Position numbers and translations under genes: made by a program. The notes below the pieces were generated by a model. It was given only the letters and a program-made list of their open reading frames with translations. It made no database searches and was not told the DNA's origin. 64,000 bases of DNA from Hyposmocoma kahamanoa (taxonomy: Eukaryota > Arthropoda > Insecta > Lepidoptera > Cosmopterigidae), in the NCBI RefSeq assembly GCF_003589595.1, contig NW_020654422.1:902647-966646 (forward strand), in the 5' to 3' direction. How positions within the stretch are numbered: the first letter of the stretch is position 1; every line of letters starts with the position of its first letter. Positions 19,913 to 29,988 of this stretch are shown here, piece by piece.

Positions 19913-20019
19913 CAATACTTTTTTATTATTATATTATATAATTATTTTGACCATGGGAAGCAATGCACTCACGTATCCCACGTGCGTCTACTTACCTACA
20001 CCGTAAGGGTGATGCAAAC

Positions 20020-20118
20020 GCGCGTTCGTGAAACTAAAATCGCGCGCGTGAGTAAAAGGTAGACGACAAGCGGCTGCATCGCGTTTGCTTCGTTTGTTGT
20101 TCGCTGCTAAAAGTCGCC
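20020..20118. repeat. Half of a TIR element (TTTTAGCAGC family)
   Basis: CGCGCGTTCGTGAAAC and GCTGCTAAAAGTCGCC match the right half of the complete element at 46838-47080. The left inverted end is missing. Confidence 0.5.
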
Positions 20119-20179
20119 ATTTGTAATCGCCCTTGAGTTTTTGTTGTGGTTTGAATTTAGAGACAAATAAATGCTTCCC

Positions 20180-20665
20180 TTATAATCTCAGTACAGAGTA
20201 CTAAAAAACCGAACTCTAAAGTAAGTGGAATTACATATAATTACCAAGTTTAATTGAAATCGGTTTCCGGAAAGTGCGCAAACCCGGATTTATCCTCTAG
20301 TTCGCCACTGTAAGGGATTTGACACAGGAGACAATAAAAATTGGTTCTCACTTCTCAAAGTACATTAAGAGAGAAAAACGCCTTGAATTAAAGAATAGAA
20401 AAATCAACCATTAAAATAATTGCTCATTATACTAAAATGTAGGCGCTATTTATAGAAATGAATCTTCATGCGTGAAGCCACCCTTAGAGGTGGATGATTT
20501 TCTTAAAAATTAAATGAGACCACTATGGAGGTACCGTCTTTCCAACAAAAATAGAATCATGAAAATTGGTTCACAAATACCGGAGTTATCGCGTAGCATA
20601 TATACAAAAAAAACATACAGTCGAATTGAGAACCTCCTCCTTTTTTTGAAGTCGGTTAAAAAGTT
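20180..20665 (+). repeat. Interspersed repeat family C, near full length
   Basis: From CTCAGTACAGAGTACTAAAA to TTTTTTGAAGTCGGTTAAAAA. Includes CGCCACTGTAAGGGATTTGACACAGG, AAATGAGACCACTATGGAGGTACC and GGTTCACAAATACCGGAGTTATCGCG blocks, repeated at 41545-41905, 47105-47255, 36905-37075 (antisense) and in part at 24035-24135. From recall this is a very common lepidopteran repeat (PCR-marker 'CCGACTTC' element); transposition mechanism is not evident from the sequence. Confidence 0.75.
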
Positions 20666-20809
20666 AAGACCTTTATGTTCCTAACTCTTATAATTTATGT
20701 GCAATAAGCCCTAAATTACAAACGTGCGCACACTTGACCCGATTGCTTCTAATTTTTAGAGCAACGAAATTAACTTGGCACTTTCCAGAAAACTCAGACT
20801 AGAACGAGT

Positions 20810-20900
20810 TCCGATTTAAATAGCGTAATTTATTTTTAAAACAAACTAATGCTTTGAGGTCTTTACAGGTCCTATGGTCATGGCTGACAGGATTTGTACA
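20810..20900 (+). repeat. Family D fragment
   Basis: Decayed version of the ATCGCGTATATTTG..TTTCGGGCTCTTTACAGGTC..ATGGTCATGGCTGAC repeat. Confidence 0.5.
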
Positions 20901-21057
20901 GAGCCCGAACATTCATTTGTTCTAATAAACACATATTATATTTAAATTTTTATTGAATCGATATTCAATTATTTTTATGTGAAATTACTCCACTAGTTTA
21001 TTATAATTAGATCGAGCACTCAGAAAAAAATTAAATACAATGAATAGCGACATCTCT

Positions 21058-21305
21058 AGCCAGGGCTGGCAGCTGTAAAGGTATCTAACTGGGTGACGAA
21101 ACACTAGGGATTTCTCATAGATGGCGCTAAGGATAAAAAGTCGTTGAAAAAACACATAGAAAAATTCGTGAGTTCCGCTGTTCGTTCCGTGGCTTAGTTA
21201 GAAGAAGATATGTAAGAAGACGTCGGTTCGAATCCGGCCGGATCGAAGGAATTTTTTCTGAGTTTTCGATCTTTGTATTAATAATTATAACAAACAAATA
21301 TATAT
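21058..21305 (+). mobile_element. tRNA-derived SINE family T2, internally deleted copy
   Basis: CCGTGGCTTAGTTAG is the tRNA-like A-box region and GTCGGTTCGAATCCGGCCGGA the B box and 3' stem. The anticodon-side region is shortened. The tail (CGATCTTTGTATTAATAATTATAACAAAC) matches 46475-46795. The upstream segment CATAGATGGCGCTAAGG..AAAAAGTCGTTG is shared by other T2 copies, so the unit is longer than the tRNA head. A further tail fragment lies antisense at about 20945-21040. Confidence 0.75.
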
Positions 21306-21607
21306 TTATAACTGGTTATAAATATATATTTGGTTTTATAACTGGTTAGCTTAACAGACCAAGGGCATGACCAGTTTAAGATGACCACCAATTTCCACGG
21401 GAACTGGTCGTTGCCATCATTTCTTTAAATAATACTTTCATTAGACACAGAGACAGAGTATGAGACAAACCTGTCCGTGGACAGATTATAGGGTGGTGAA
21501 TATGAGTCATATGTAAAGTTATATTTTGTATCAACTGTACACAGAATCAGTGAGCCGTATAAACAATAGAGGTAAAATTTTCAATTCTAAAGTAAAGTAA
21601 AAAGCTC

Positions 21608-21644
21608 AATTATCTCTGAAATCAAGGTTATTTCAGAGATAATT
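21608..21644. other. Perfect 15-bp hairpin
   Basis: AATTATCTCTGAAAT and ATTTCAGAGATAATT are exact reverse complements around a 7-base loop. No tRNA- or terminator-like context. Confidence 0.7.
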
Positions 21645-21849
21645 AAAAAAACGTTATAGAAAACATTATATAGTTTTGCGTTTATATTTAGAATTACTTC
21701 CGCCGCAATTTCGCTGCTTTGATATCTACTCAGAAAATTTTTTAGTTTATATCTTTTGGGTGCGACTGTATAGGCATCTTCTGAGTTAGCTCGTTCCATC
21801 TTTGCTCCAGGGCTAGGTAGTGGTACTAAAGCAAGACTATTTATTTAAA

Positions 21850-22060
21850 AGAAAGTTTTAGCAGCAGTAGAGCTCCTCATGAAACAGTTCATCTAGGAAA
21901 GTACTGCCACGTTACATAATTCTGCCGCCTAGCAGTAATGTGAGCATTGCTGCGTTCCGGATTTGAAAGGTAAAGGTGCTGGTGAAATTGTGGTGAAAAA
22001 GGCGGCAGATATGGCTAAGGTAGAAATACTTACCTGGACAAACAAGGAGCTTTATTGCTA
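21850..22060 (+). repeat. Family A copy (5' two-thirds)
   Basis: Sense copy beginning AGTAGAGCTCCTCATGAAA, with GCCGCCTAGCAGTAATGTGAGCATT and GGTGCTGGTGAAATT. Confidence 0.7.
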
Positions 22061-22224
22061 CTAAGTTAAGGTAATAAATAAATCGTATAAAATACTTACG
22101 TGGATTTGAAGTTGTCGACTGAAGAGTCTTCTTTCTTAATCGATATCATTTTTTACAGTCAATGATAAATCTGAAACAAAAACATGATATTGTTTTAATA
22201 TACTATAGTATTAGCTGTAATTTT

Positions 22225-22980
22225 GGACTGTTCAATACTAGTCCGTGTCTACCGACCCGAGAGGTAAGGTTTTTCGGAGAGACTATAGGCTCTACGGTAA
22301 GAACTGGGTACGGCGGACGTCCGTGCCAAGCACTCTGTCAGTCATATGCCTTCTTGGGCATCCCTGGCGGACCCGGACTTGGGTACGGACTCACCGGCCA
22401 CGGGTTTGTGGTTAGCTGCAGGAAACGGACACGTTCGTCTGCCCCGGTGGTGTGTGGCCGGGGCGCTCGTCGCGCGCGCAGCTAACGCATCTTAGTAGCG
22501 GTCTAGTTGATGGCCTGAGGCGAGGAAACGCGCGGGGCACGTGAGTTGCCCTTCAAGTCGGGGTTATGTCCGGACTCTGTCGCAGGACACTGCCACTTGG
22601 CATATCCGGCACTTGCCCGGAGAGCTAGTAGCGGTTGAGCTAGACATCTTCCGGTCCCTCTGGCCGCATAGGAATTTGGGAACTGGAAAGACGCCGTTCA
22701 TTCGGCGTCCGGAAGTGAGCGTGCTTATAGCTCCGGTACCTTTCTGGAAAATAGGGAGGGTGCTGTACGTGCACCCAAGGCGGCTCACTTAAGGCAAAAC
22801 CCTTACAGAGCACCGGATGAAGTACGTGCAAACGTGCTGATCCGGGGTCAGGACTTAGATGGTCCTAGGTCATAGTGCCCTTCCCGCATAACCATAAGAG
22901 GTTGATAGGGATTGATGGTTGGATGATAAGGCACTATAAACAAAACATATGTAGAAAGATATGGGACTATTCAATGCTAG
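22225..22980. mobile_element. GC-rich non-coding insertion flanked by imperfect 17-bp direct repeats
   Basis: The ~720-bp interior is strongly GC-rich in AT-rich surroundings. It is flanked by GGACTGTTCAATACTAG (22225-22241) and GGACTATTCAATGCTAG (22964-22980), two mismatches apart, which may be a decayed target duplication. No domain-bearing ORF is present. It resembles the UTR-type composition of LINEs, so a non-autonomous, internally deleted LINE is possible. No match to another part of the window. Confidence 0.45.
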
Positions 22981-23044
22981 ATTGAATAGTTAATTTTGGA
23001 CCGCTCTTACTGTAACGGCATAGAGTTGATTTTAAATCTTGTTT

Positions 23045-23205
23045 GCTCGAAAAGACCCTCGCTGCACGACGTACCATTTCTTTCTGGTACGTCTGGCGCA
23101 CATTGGGTAACAATCAGGGAGTACCTTACGCCTATTGGCAACTAATTTCACCACGATAGTAAGCATTATAGTATTTGCCATCGATACGTTATGAAGATGT
23201 CAGGT
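23045..23205. repeat. Family B copy 3
   Basis: Contains GGTACGTCTGGCGCACATTGGGTAAC, GAGTACCTTACGCCTATTGG and AGTAAGCATTATAGTATTTGCCATCGATACG, matching copies 1 and 2. Confidence 0.6.
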
Positions 23206-24267
23206 AAAGTAACTTAAAATTAGTTATAATGCCTTAGATAATTGGTTTTTCGTTTTCAAGTAAGCATTTATTGTTGTTATTTTTTGAACTTTACTCATTT
23301 TTAACTTAATTCTTGTTTGCTATAATAATTATTATTAGTACAAATATCGAAATTAATACTTAGAAAAAATTCCTACGATCCGTATTTTATATATTATCCA
23401 TAAGACCCGGTTAGACACCGCACCAACATCTTTCAGCAAACCGTGCCGTGCCGTGTGGTTTGTTTGAAAAAACAAATATACGCGATTTAAATCCGGAAAA
23501 ATAGTTTCATTTCCTAATGGAATAATCTCACAAAAAATATTGAACATCATGGACGTCAAACATCGTGACACACAATAAACTTAAAAATTTATTCTTGTTG
23601 CATAGTTATTCGGTTATTTGTATTTTGCTTCTCAGGAGAAAGGCTTAGCCTAATGTGAGGATCTTAGTTCAAATATGTAAATCTGCAAATATGTATATTA
23701 TTGTTCAAGTAGATGTAAATATTTGTTACACTAACGAAAAAATACGTAACAACTATAATGGACATAGTGTACAATTGCGTATTTAAGATCATTGGTACAA
23801 GTATAATAAAAATAAAAATTCAATCGTAAAGCTTAACGTAATTGATGTGATGACCGTGTACTATTGTTGGTCACATTGTCGTTTCATTTCCGGCGAAATT
23901 GTAGCCAAGCGTATGGCATTTAAATTTAAATATTTTTCTATTAAAAAAAGACATCAAAAGTCTGCTTATCGGCTTTTTTGGTGGAATTATATCTATTTGC
24001 CAGATTTTATAGCAACCTGTTAACGGTTAGCGCGAAACTGGATTCATCCACTCCTTATTTTCTTCAAATTTAAATGGGAGTATTATTGAAATACCCTCTT
24101 CCTAACAAAAAGAATCATCAAAGTCAGTTCACAAATCTGAAAAAAAACCATTACAACCAAGACATTTTTTGTTTTCTGGTGCTAAATCTGGATGTATTAG
24201 GATATATACGGCAGTTTCGTAGATGTATATTGAAGGAACAGTGAACAGTCGAAAGTCTTTACAATTA
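23206..24267. other. Intergenic stretch with repeat fragments only
   Basis: Holds a decayed antisense T2 SINE piece (about 23338-23440), an antisense family D fragment (23455-23540, GTTTGTTTGAAAAAACAAATATACGCG) and part of a family C copy (24035-24135). No gene seen. Confidence 0.5.
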
Positions 24268-24386
24268 AAGAGCAGCGGGCGCGCGGCTCCTCGTCGGAGC
24301 GCAGCGCGGCCCGCCACCGGTCGCGGCAGCGCGCCGGTTGCCCAACCGAGCAGCAGGCGCGCAGCCCCTCGTCAGGGCGCAGCGCG
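24268..24386. repeat. GC-rich insertion made of two related ~40-bp units
   Basis: AGCAGCGGGCGCGCGGCTCCTCGTC..GGAGCGCAGCGCGG is followed by a diverged second copy, AGCAGGCGCGCAGCCCCTCGTC..GGGCGCAGCGCGG. It truncates the RT of the - strand LINE 4 (24387 onward). Origin unknown. Confidence 0.5.
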
Positions 24387-25422
24387 GTATTGAATAGTTT
24401 ATGTCTAATTCGTAGTTAATTATGTCATTTTTGTAAGGAATTACGACTGAAATATCATCTGCAAATAATATGCATTTGTGTCGTGTAACCTCTGGTAAGT
24501 CATTTATGTAGAGCAAGAATAATAATGGCCCGAGAACACTACCTTGCGGAACACCACACGCATTGACTCTACATTGCGATCTTGCTGATACAACACAGCC
24601 GTTTTTATTTAAATGTTTTATTTCTATTCCCATTTTTCAAGTAGGAAGCTAACCAATTAAAAGTCACGCCTCTAATACCTAAATTATTTAGTTTTTTCAG
24701 CAAAATGTCATGAGACACAAAGTCAAACGCGCGAGGCATGTCAAAAAATATCACTGTTGTAGGTATTTTTGCATTAGTGTTCTCCACTATCTGACGTACA
24801 AGATGAAATGCAGCCAGTGTAGTAAATTTTTTCGATTGAAACCTGCATTGCTCTTGTTTGATTATATTGTGCTTATTAATAAAACTTAGCAGCCTCTTCT
24901 TCATGCATTTCTCAAATATATTGGACAGCACGGGGATTAAAGTTATAGATCGATAATTTTCAATGCATGCTCTTGCGCCTTTTTTATAGATTGGTTTCAC
25001 TAAAGGAATTTTTAACAATTCGGGAAATATGCCTATATATATTTATTTATATATATTTTCAATAGACAAATTAATTAAGTTTGTGAGAGGAGGCGTCAGT
25101 TGCTTATTACAGTGTTTTATCACATTTGTTGGTATTTCGTCGTAACCTGTGGCGTTTGTAGGTTTCAACGTTCTAATGATAGCGCTAATTTCATTCGGTG
25201 CTAAGGGCTCTATAAATATACTATTCATTAAGGAAAATTTGTTAGTATTTCTGCATAACTTATTTTGTGTGTTAGTCAGATTGATTTGATAATCATTAAA
25301 TTTATTGGCTATATCAATTGGGTCACTTATAATTTTGTCATTTATTATAATTTTCTTTAAAAATTGATTATTGTATAATTGTGTTCTATTACTATATTCA
25401 TTTTTTATTATTTTTCATTTTT
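24387..25422 (-). pseudogene. LINE 4 ORF2, reverse-transcriptase half (decayed)
   Basis: Three - strand frames in series carry ordered RT pieces: NEISAIIRTLKPTNATGYDEI, then PLVKPIYKKGARACIENYRSI, FFDMPRAFDFVSHDILLKKL, then ACGVPQGSVLGPLLFLLYIND and the catalytic LFADDIS box. Frameshifts lie near 25020-25045 and 24605-24635. The matching endonuclease half is at 29985-31470; the intact LINE 5 separates them. The C-terminal part of RT is lost at the GC-rich insertion. Confidence 0.8.
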
Positions 25423-25424
25423 TA

Positions 25425-25435
25425 TTACTATATTC
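25425..25435. repeat. Left target-site duplication of LINE 5
   Basis: TTACTATATTC here and TTATTATATTC at 29978-29988 (one mismatch) flank LINE 5. A second TTACTATATTC at 25389-25399 makes the exact left edge ambiguous by ~35 bp. Confidence 0.6.
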
Positions 25436-25506
25436 AGTCAGCTCGCGCGCGTGCAAGTGTGCGTACGTGCTTTTTCGCGCTGCTCCGTTCGGTTGAAGTG
25501 AGGACA

Positions 25507-26916
25507 ATGACCTCCAAAGTGTTAAAGTGCAGTAACTGCAATGTTGTCATTAATGAGTTACTGTCTTTTATACAGAACAAAGTTGAAATAATGAAGGACG
25601 AAAGTATTGTGAATTTGTGTTCGACCGCTTTTACTGAAGAGGATGTGATGCAGGCAAAAAACTTGTTGTATGAATCAATAAAAACAGCTGATCGTAATGT
25701 CGTGCGCCGCAAGGGCAAGCTGCATAAGAATATTCAAGATATGGTTAGTCTTATGAGAAGAGTGCATCCGGATGAGATACCTGTCTTTGTGGCTCGGGAC
25801 CTACATAAGCTACCCCCAGTAACTTTTGACCACCTGGATTGCACCAGATTGTTAAAGGACATTATTATGGTAAGGAAAGATATTGAATTCATTCAGGAGA
25901 AATACGTGCCAAGGACTGAATTTGATACGTTGAGGGAAGAATTTTTAAATCTTAAAGAAGCATCGTTGGTGAATAATTTTGAGGGTAGTAACTACGTGAA
26001 TATGATAAGAGGCAAGTATAGTCATGCAAATCGGTTGAGTTGCGGTATTGACATTGATACCCAAGACAGTGGTCCGTATGGAATTTTAAATTTGTCAAAC
26101 AAAGAGTCACCGGTCGAAAAAATAACAACTCCGATAACGCATTATAGAGAATTAGCGGCGGAGAGGCCAATGACCGCAAAGGCTGTTGATACTACTCAAC
26201 TCCATAGTATGCAGCTATCCCGCTCGGCCTTGAGCAGTCCACCTGTTGTTGTCTCAAGAGTGAATACCAGCCGCAAGCGCGTGGAGGCCAGCACCGCGGT
26301 ATCGAACGGTATTGCTATCCCTTGTGAGCGCAGTTCTTCGCGGCCGAATACGCCTGAGTGTGAAGAGTTGAGCAGTTATGTGGCTAGTGGGCGTGTCGAG
26401 GCCGGTACGGTGGTTTCGAACATTACGGCGGTGCCTGCGCAGAGTACATTGCCGTTTGCGTCGGGAGGCGACTCTGCTTTATTGGAGAACGCCAATGAAA
26501 CGCAATGTAATCGAACATATGCAAGTAAAGTTAAAGACGGCGGTGATTGGAAGCAGACAGTACCGGATGATAATTGGGTAACTGTACAGAGAAAAAGGTT
26601 ACAAAACAGGTTTATAGGATTGACAGGCAAAGCAGTGACGGACCCTGTGAGTAAATTTAAGGCGGCAAATTTAAAAGTGCCTTTATTTATTGACTATGTG
26701 GATAAGAATGCCTCGGTAGCAGATATTTGTCATTACATTTTTAATAAAACTCAAGTCAGTGTCGAGATGGAAAAAATTTCTACTAGGAAAGTAAGAGAGT
26801 ACAACTCGTACAAAGTACTGGTTCCGCGGCAGAAGTTTGCTATTTTTATGAATAGGGATTTATGGCCGGATGGAATTATATTTCGAAGATTTGTGAATTT
26901 CAAGAAGAATAGGTAA
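25507..26916 (+). CDS. LINE 5 ORF1 protein (RNA-binding/Gag-like)
   Basis: 469 codons from ATG 25507 to TAA 26914-26916. The open frame extends upstream to 25381, but that part lies in the 5' UTR/flank, so the ATG after GAAGTGAGGACA is chosen. The N-terminus has a C-x2-C pair (LKCSNCNVVINELL) and a C at residue ~38, suggesting a small zinc-binding fold. Residues ~110-160 are Lys/Glu-rich with helix-like spacing. The middle (residues ~200-340) is a low-complexity Ser/Thr/Pro/Val linker. The last ~110 residues form a compact domain (VPLFIDYVDKNASVADICHY, then SYKVLVPRQKFAIFMNRDLW and IFRRFVNFKKNR) of a kind I recall at the end of ORF1 in insect LINEs. It should bind LINE RNA in the cytoplasm. 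Confidence 0.8.
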   Translation: MTSKVLKCSNCNVVINELLSFIQNKVEIMKDESIVNLCSTAFTEEDVMQAKNLLYESIKTADRNVVRRKGKLHKNIQDMVSLMRRVHPDEIPVFVARDLHKLPPVTFDHLDCTRLLKDIIMVRKDIEFIQEKYVPRTEFDTLREEFLNLKEASLVNNFEGSNYVNMIRGKYSHANRLSCGIDIDTQDSGPYGILNLSNKESPVEKITTPITHYRELAAERPMTAKAVDTTQLHSMQLSRSALSSPPVVVSRVNTSRKRVEASTAVSNGIAIPCERSSSRPNTPECEELSSYVASGRVEAGTVVSNITAVPAQSTLPFASGGDSALLENANETQCNRTYASKVKDGGDWKQTVPDDNWVTVQRKRLQNRFIGLTGKAVTDPVSKFKAANLKVPLFIDYVDKNASVADICHYIFNKTQVSVEMEKISTRKVREYNSYKVLVPRQKFAIFMNRDLWPDGIIFRRFVNFKKNR

Positions 26917-26927
26917 TTAATTTAAGT

Positions 26928-29756
26928 ATGTCTGACAATTTAATATCGGAAATCACATTAGCAACTTTTAATTGTAAGTCAGTATCGAGATCTGTTGACG
27001 ACGTCAGGGCTCTGTGTAAATTAGCCGACGTGATAGCTCTTGAGGAAACGTGGTTGTTATCAGAGGATGTTGATTACGTTGGAAGTATTGATGGTAACTT
27101 TGATTACACGAGCAAGTCGGCTGTGGATACTTCTCTGGGTATACTGAGGGGGAGGCCTTATGGCGGTGTTGCATTAGTGTGGAGAAAGGGTTTATTTACG
27201 GCCGTCAATGTAATACAGTGTAACAGTGCGCGTTTGGCGTCAATCAGTGGCAGAGTGGGGGGTCGCTCGTTGCTGATATTTTCTGTGTACATGCCTAATG
27301 ATGACGCTATTAACTTACCTGAGTTCACGGAATGCCTAAGTGAAGTAAGTGCTATTATCGAGTCTCAAATGGCGGATAGTGTTTTTATCCTTGGTGACTT
27401 TAATGCTCATCCTGGGTGTCCATTTTATACGGAGATGTGTGAGTTTTGTGTAGAACAAAAATGGCGTTGTGCCGATTTAGAGTGGTTGGGCAGTGGTTCG
27501 GGGACGTATACATATGTGAGCGATGCTCATGGATGTAGACGGTGGCTGGATCACTGCCTGGTTACAGAGGCGGCCTGGCTGACAGTTACTGACGTGTATG
27601 TAAATTATGATGTTTATTGGTCGGATCATTTACCTCTCATAATTAAAAGTAAATTTCATTCAAACAAATCAAATAATATTAATAGTATTAATGATGGGCA
27701 AATTTATAATAATAAAATTATTTGGGGGGAAAGAAATATTGACCAAATAAAATTATATAATGACATCTGCTGTGAAAAATTAAGGGAAATAGATTATCCT
27801 ATAGAATTAAGTTCATGTTGTGATGGCTTTTGTAATAATAGTTCGCATAAGATGGTAATTGATAATTTATATACTGAAATTGTTCATACTTTGCAGGCAG
27901 CCTCGAAAATGTGTTATGGTACTAGGAAGTGTAAGCGCAAGCAGATAGTCGGCTGGAACAAACACGTAAAGGAGGTTCATTCACGGGCGAGAGAGTGCTT
28001 TAAGCAGTGGCTCTGGTGCGGGAAGCCAGTGACTGGACCTCTTTACGTTAATATGTGTGCCTCTAGAAAACTTTTCAAGGCGAAGCTGAAGTGGTGTCAG
28101 GACAACGAGACTCAAATAAAAATGGACATTCTAGCTACACACCACAAAGCTAAAGACTTTGGCAGGTTCTGGAGGCACACAAACAAAATGAATCCAGGGA
28201 CTAGTAACCCAGCTAGTGTGAATGGTCTTTGCGAGCCCGTCCAGATAGCGAATATGTTTGGGGCGCTTTTTAAAGCTGAGAGTCCATTAGGTGAGTCATC
28301 GGGGGTGGTCTCGGATGGGGAACGTCATGCCGAGAGGAGGGTTAAATTCAGTTTTATAGAGGTTGACCGTACTATAAAATCAATGACCAGAGGGAAGTCT
28401 CCGGGGCATGACGGTCTCAGTATAGAGCATCTCCTTCACGCTGGGACGCACTTGCCTCGAGTCTTGAAAATGCTTTTCAACCTGTGCATTAGTCATTGTC
28501 ATCTACCTGATAGCCTTATGAAGACCTTGGTTGTGCCTATTATTAAAAATAGAACGGGGGATGCTTCTGATGGATCCAATTATAGGCCTATATCGCTGGC
28601 AACAGTGGCGGCTAAAGTGCTAGACGGACTGCTGGACGGTGTGTTATCAAAGCACATAACAACCCAGGATGCCCAGTTTGGCTTTAAACCCAATCTGTCA
28701 ACGGAAAGCGCCATCCTATGCTTTAAACACACTGTCCAGTATTACACTAAAGGGCAAACGCCGGTATTTGCCTGTTTTTTGGATCTGTCGAGGGCATTCG
28801 ACACTATCTCATATGATATTCTTTGGGATAAGATGCAAGAGTGTACAAGTACCCCGATGGAGGTGATCAACCTGTTCCGGTACTGGTACGGAAATCAGAC
28901 CAACCAAGTGAGATGGGGAGGTGTGCTCTCAGACAAGTACAGGTTGGAGTGTGGGGTGAGACAGGGGGGGCTCAGCTCGCCTAGGTTATTTAATTTGTAT
29001 ATGGACAAGCTGATCGCCAGGCTCAGCAGCACGGGTGTCGGATGCTCAATAGGTGGTCGGACTGTGAATAATATCAGTTATGCGGACGATATGGTGCTGC
29101 TGTGCCCGTCGATCAGTGCGCTTGTAAGGCTGTTGAAAGTTTGTGAGGAGTATGCGGTGGCTCATGGTCTAAGGTACAACACTAATAAAAGTGAGCTCTT
29201 AGTGTTTAAGGCTGGAAACAAGGCTCTTACGTCAATTCCCACAGTACACCTGAGTGGTATTCCTCTGAGAAGAGTCACACGTTTTAAGTACCTTGGGCAC
29301 TGGGTCACAGATAGACTCCAGGACGATGTTGATATAGAGAGGGAGCGCAGGGCGTTGGCCGTACGTTGTAATATGTTGTCCCGCAGGTTTGCGCGCTGTG
29401 ATGGGGATGTCAAAACCACCCTTTTTAAGGCGTTTTGTCAGACCTTTTACACGTGCAGCCTGTGGACAAACTACACTAAGAAGGCGGTCAACGTCTTGCG
29501 AGTCCAATATAATAACGGCTTTAGGAGGTTGTTGGGGCTACCGCGCTTTTGTAGCGCCTCAGGTATGTTCGCAGAGGCACATACAGACAGTTACGGTGTA
29601 ATAGTTCGTAAGAGAACTGCCTCCCTGATGCGTCGCGTGCGTGTTAGTTCCAACAGCCTTATTCGCCTAATTTGGGAGGACCCTGCTTGCGCTTTATGGA
29701 AACACTGGGACTCGCTTCACATGGGTTCCAGGGGCTTGGTGTATAATTTAATGTGA
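26928..29756 (+). CDS. LINE 5 ORF2 protein (endonuclease + reverse transcriptase), apparently intact
   Basis: 942 codons from ATG 26928, 11 nt after the ORF1 stop, which suggests re-initiation for translation. Endonuclease (residues ~1-240): ITLATFNCKSV, IALEETWLL, VFILGDFNAHPG, RWLDHCLV and WSDHLPLI, i.e. the N, E, D, and SDH catalytic positions are all present. RT (residues ~470-760): MTRGKSPGHDGLSIEHL, VVPIIKNRTG, NYRPISLATVAAKVLDGLL, QFGFKPNLSTESAI, CFLDLSRAFDTISY, ECGVRQGGLSSPRLFNLYMD and the catalytic ISYADDMVLL box. A C-terminal domain with FRRLLGLPRFCSASGMFAEA follows; a decayed copy of that domain occurs at 41945-42190. No disabled catalytic residue was seen. Confidence 0.88.
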   Translation: MSDNLISEITLATFNCKSVSRSVDDVRALCKLADVIALEETWLLSEDVDYVGSIDGNFDYTSKSAVDTSLGILRGRPYGGVALVWRKGLFTAVNVIQCNSARLASISGRVGGRSLLIFSVYMPNDDAINLPEFTECLSEVSAIIESQMADSVFILGDFNAHPGCPFYTEMCEFCVEQKWRCADLEWLGSGSGTYTYVSDAHGCRRWLDHCLVTEAAWLTVTDVYVNYDVYWSDHLPLIIKSKFHSNKSNNINSINDGQIYNNKIIWGERNIDQIKLYNDICCEKLREIDYPIELSSCCDGFCNNSSHKMVIDNLYTEIVHTLQAASKMCYGTRKCKRKQIVGWNKHVKEVHSRARECFKQWLWCGKPVTGPLYVNMCASRKLFKAKLKWCQDNETQIKMDILATHHKAKDFGRFWRHTNKMNPGTSNPASVNGLCEPVQIANMFGALFKAESPLGESSGVVSDGERHAERRVKFSFIEVDRTIKSMTRGKSPGHDGLSIEHLLHAGTHLPRVLKMLFNLCISHCHLPDSLMKTLVVPIIKNRTGDASDGSNYRPISLATVAAKVLDGLLDGVLSKHITTQDAQFGFKPNLSTESAILCFKHTVQYYTKGQTPVFACFLDLSRAFDTISYDILWDKMQECTSTPMEVINLFRYWYGNQTNQVRWGGVLSDKYRLECGVRQGGLSSPRLFNLYMDKLIARLSSTGVGCSIGGRTVNNISYADDMVLLCPSISALVRLLKVCEEYAVAHGLRYNTNKSELLVFKAGNKALTSIPTVHLSGIPLRRVTRFKYLGHWVTDRLQDDVDIERERRALAVRCNMLSRRFARCDGDVKTTLFKAFCQTFYTCSLWTNYTKKAVNVLRVQYNNGFRRLLGLPRFCSASGMFAEAHTDSYGVIVRKRTASLMRRVRVSSNSLIRLIWEDPACALWKHWDSLHMGSRGLVYNLM

Positions 29757-29946
29757 TAACAGAAAATTTTATGTAATTTTATTATTCAATTTTAGATTTA
29801 ATTTAATATTTAATTTCCACTCATATATTCTTTTTTAATTAATTTCTCAATTTGGAATTTTGATACAGTTTTAATAATTTGTCTTACTAACATAGGCTAT
29901 AAGCTGTTTGTTACTAACATGATATGGACTATGTCCGAAATAAAAA

Positions 29947-29979
29947 TTTTGAATTTGAATTTGAATTTGAATTTGAATT
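29947..29979 (+). repeat. (TTTGAA)n tail of LINE 5
   Basis: Five direct TTTGAA-type units end the element immediately before the right target duplication. A tandem-repeat tail instead of poly(A) is characteristic of CR1/L2-like LINEs. Confidence 0.8.
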
Positions 29980-29988
29980 ATTATATTC

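Larger units (their letters stand above)
25436..29979 (+). mobile_element. LINE 5: intact two-ORF non-LTR retrotransposon inserted in LINE 4
   Basis: A 4.5-kb element with a short GC-rich 5' UTR (CTCGCGCGCGTGCAAG at 25442), ORF1 (25507-26916), an 11-nt gap, ORF2 (26928-29756), a 190-bp AT-rich 3' UTR and a (TTTGAA)n tail. It is flanked by an 11-bp near-identical duplication. LINE 4 coding sequence resumes on both sides (RT to the left, endonuclease to the right), showing it is nested. Both ORFs are free of stops and frameshifts. The tandem-repeat tail and two-ORF layout fit the CR1/L2 branch; the family name is not known to me. Confidence 0.88.
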
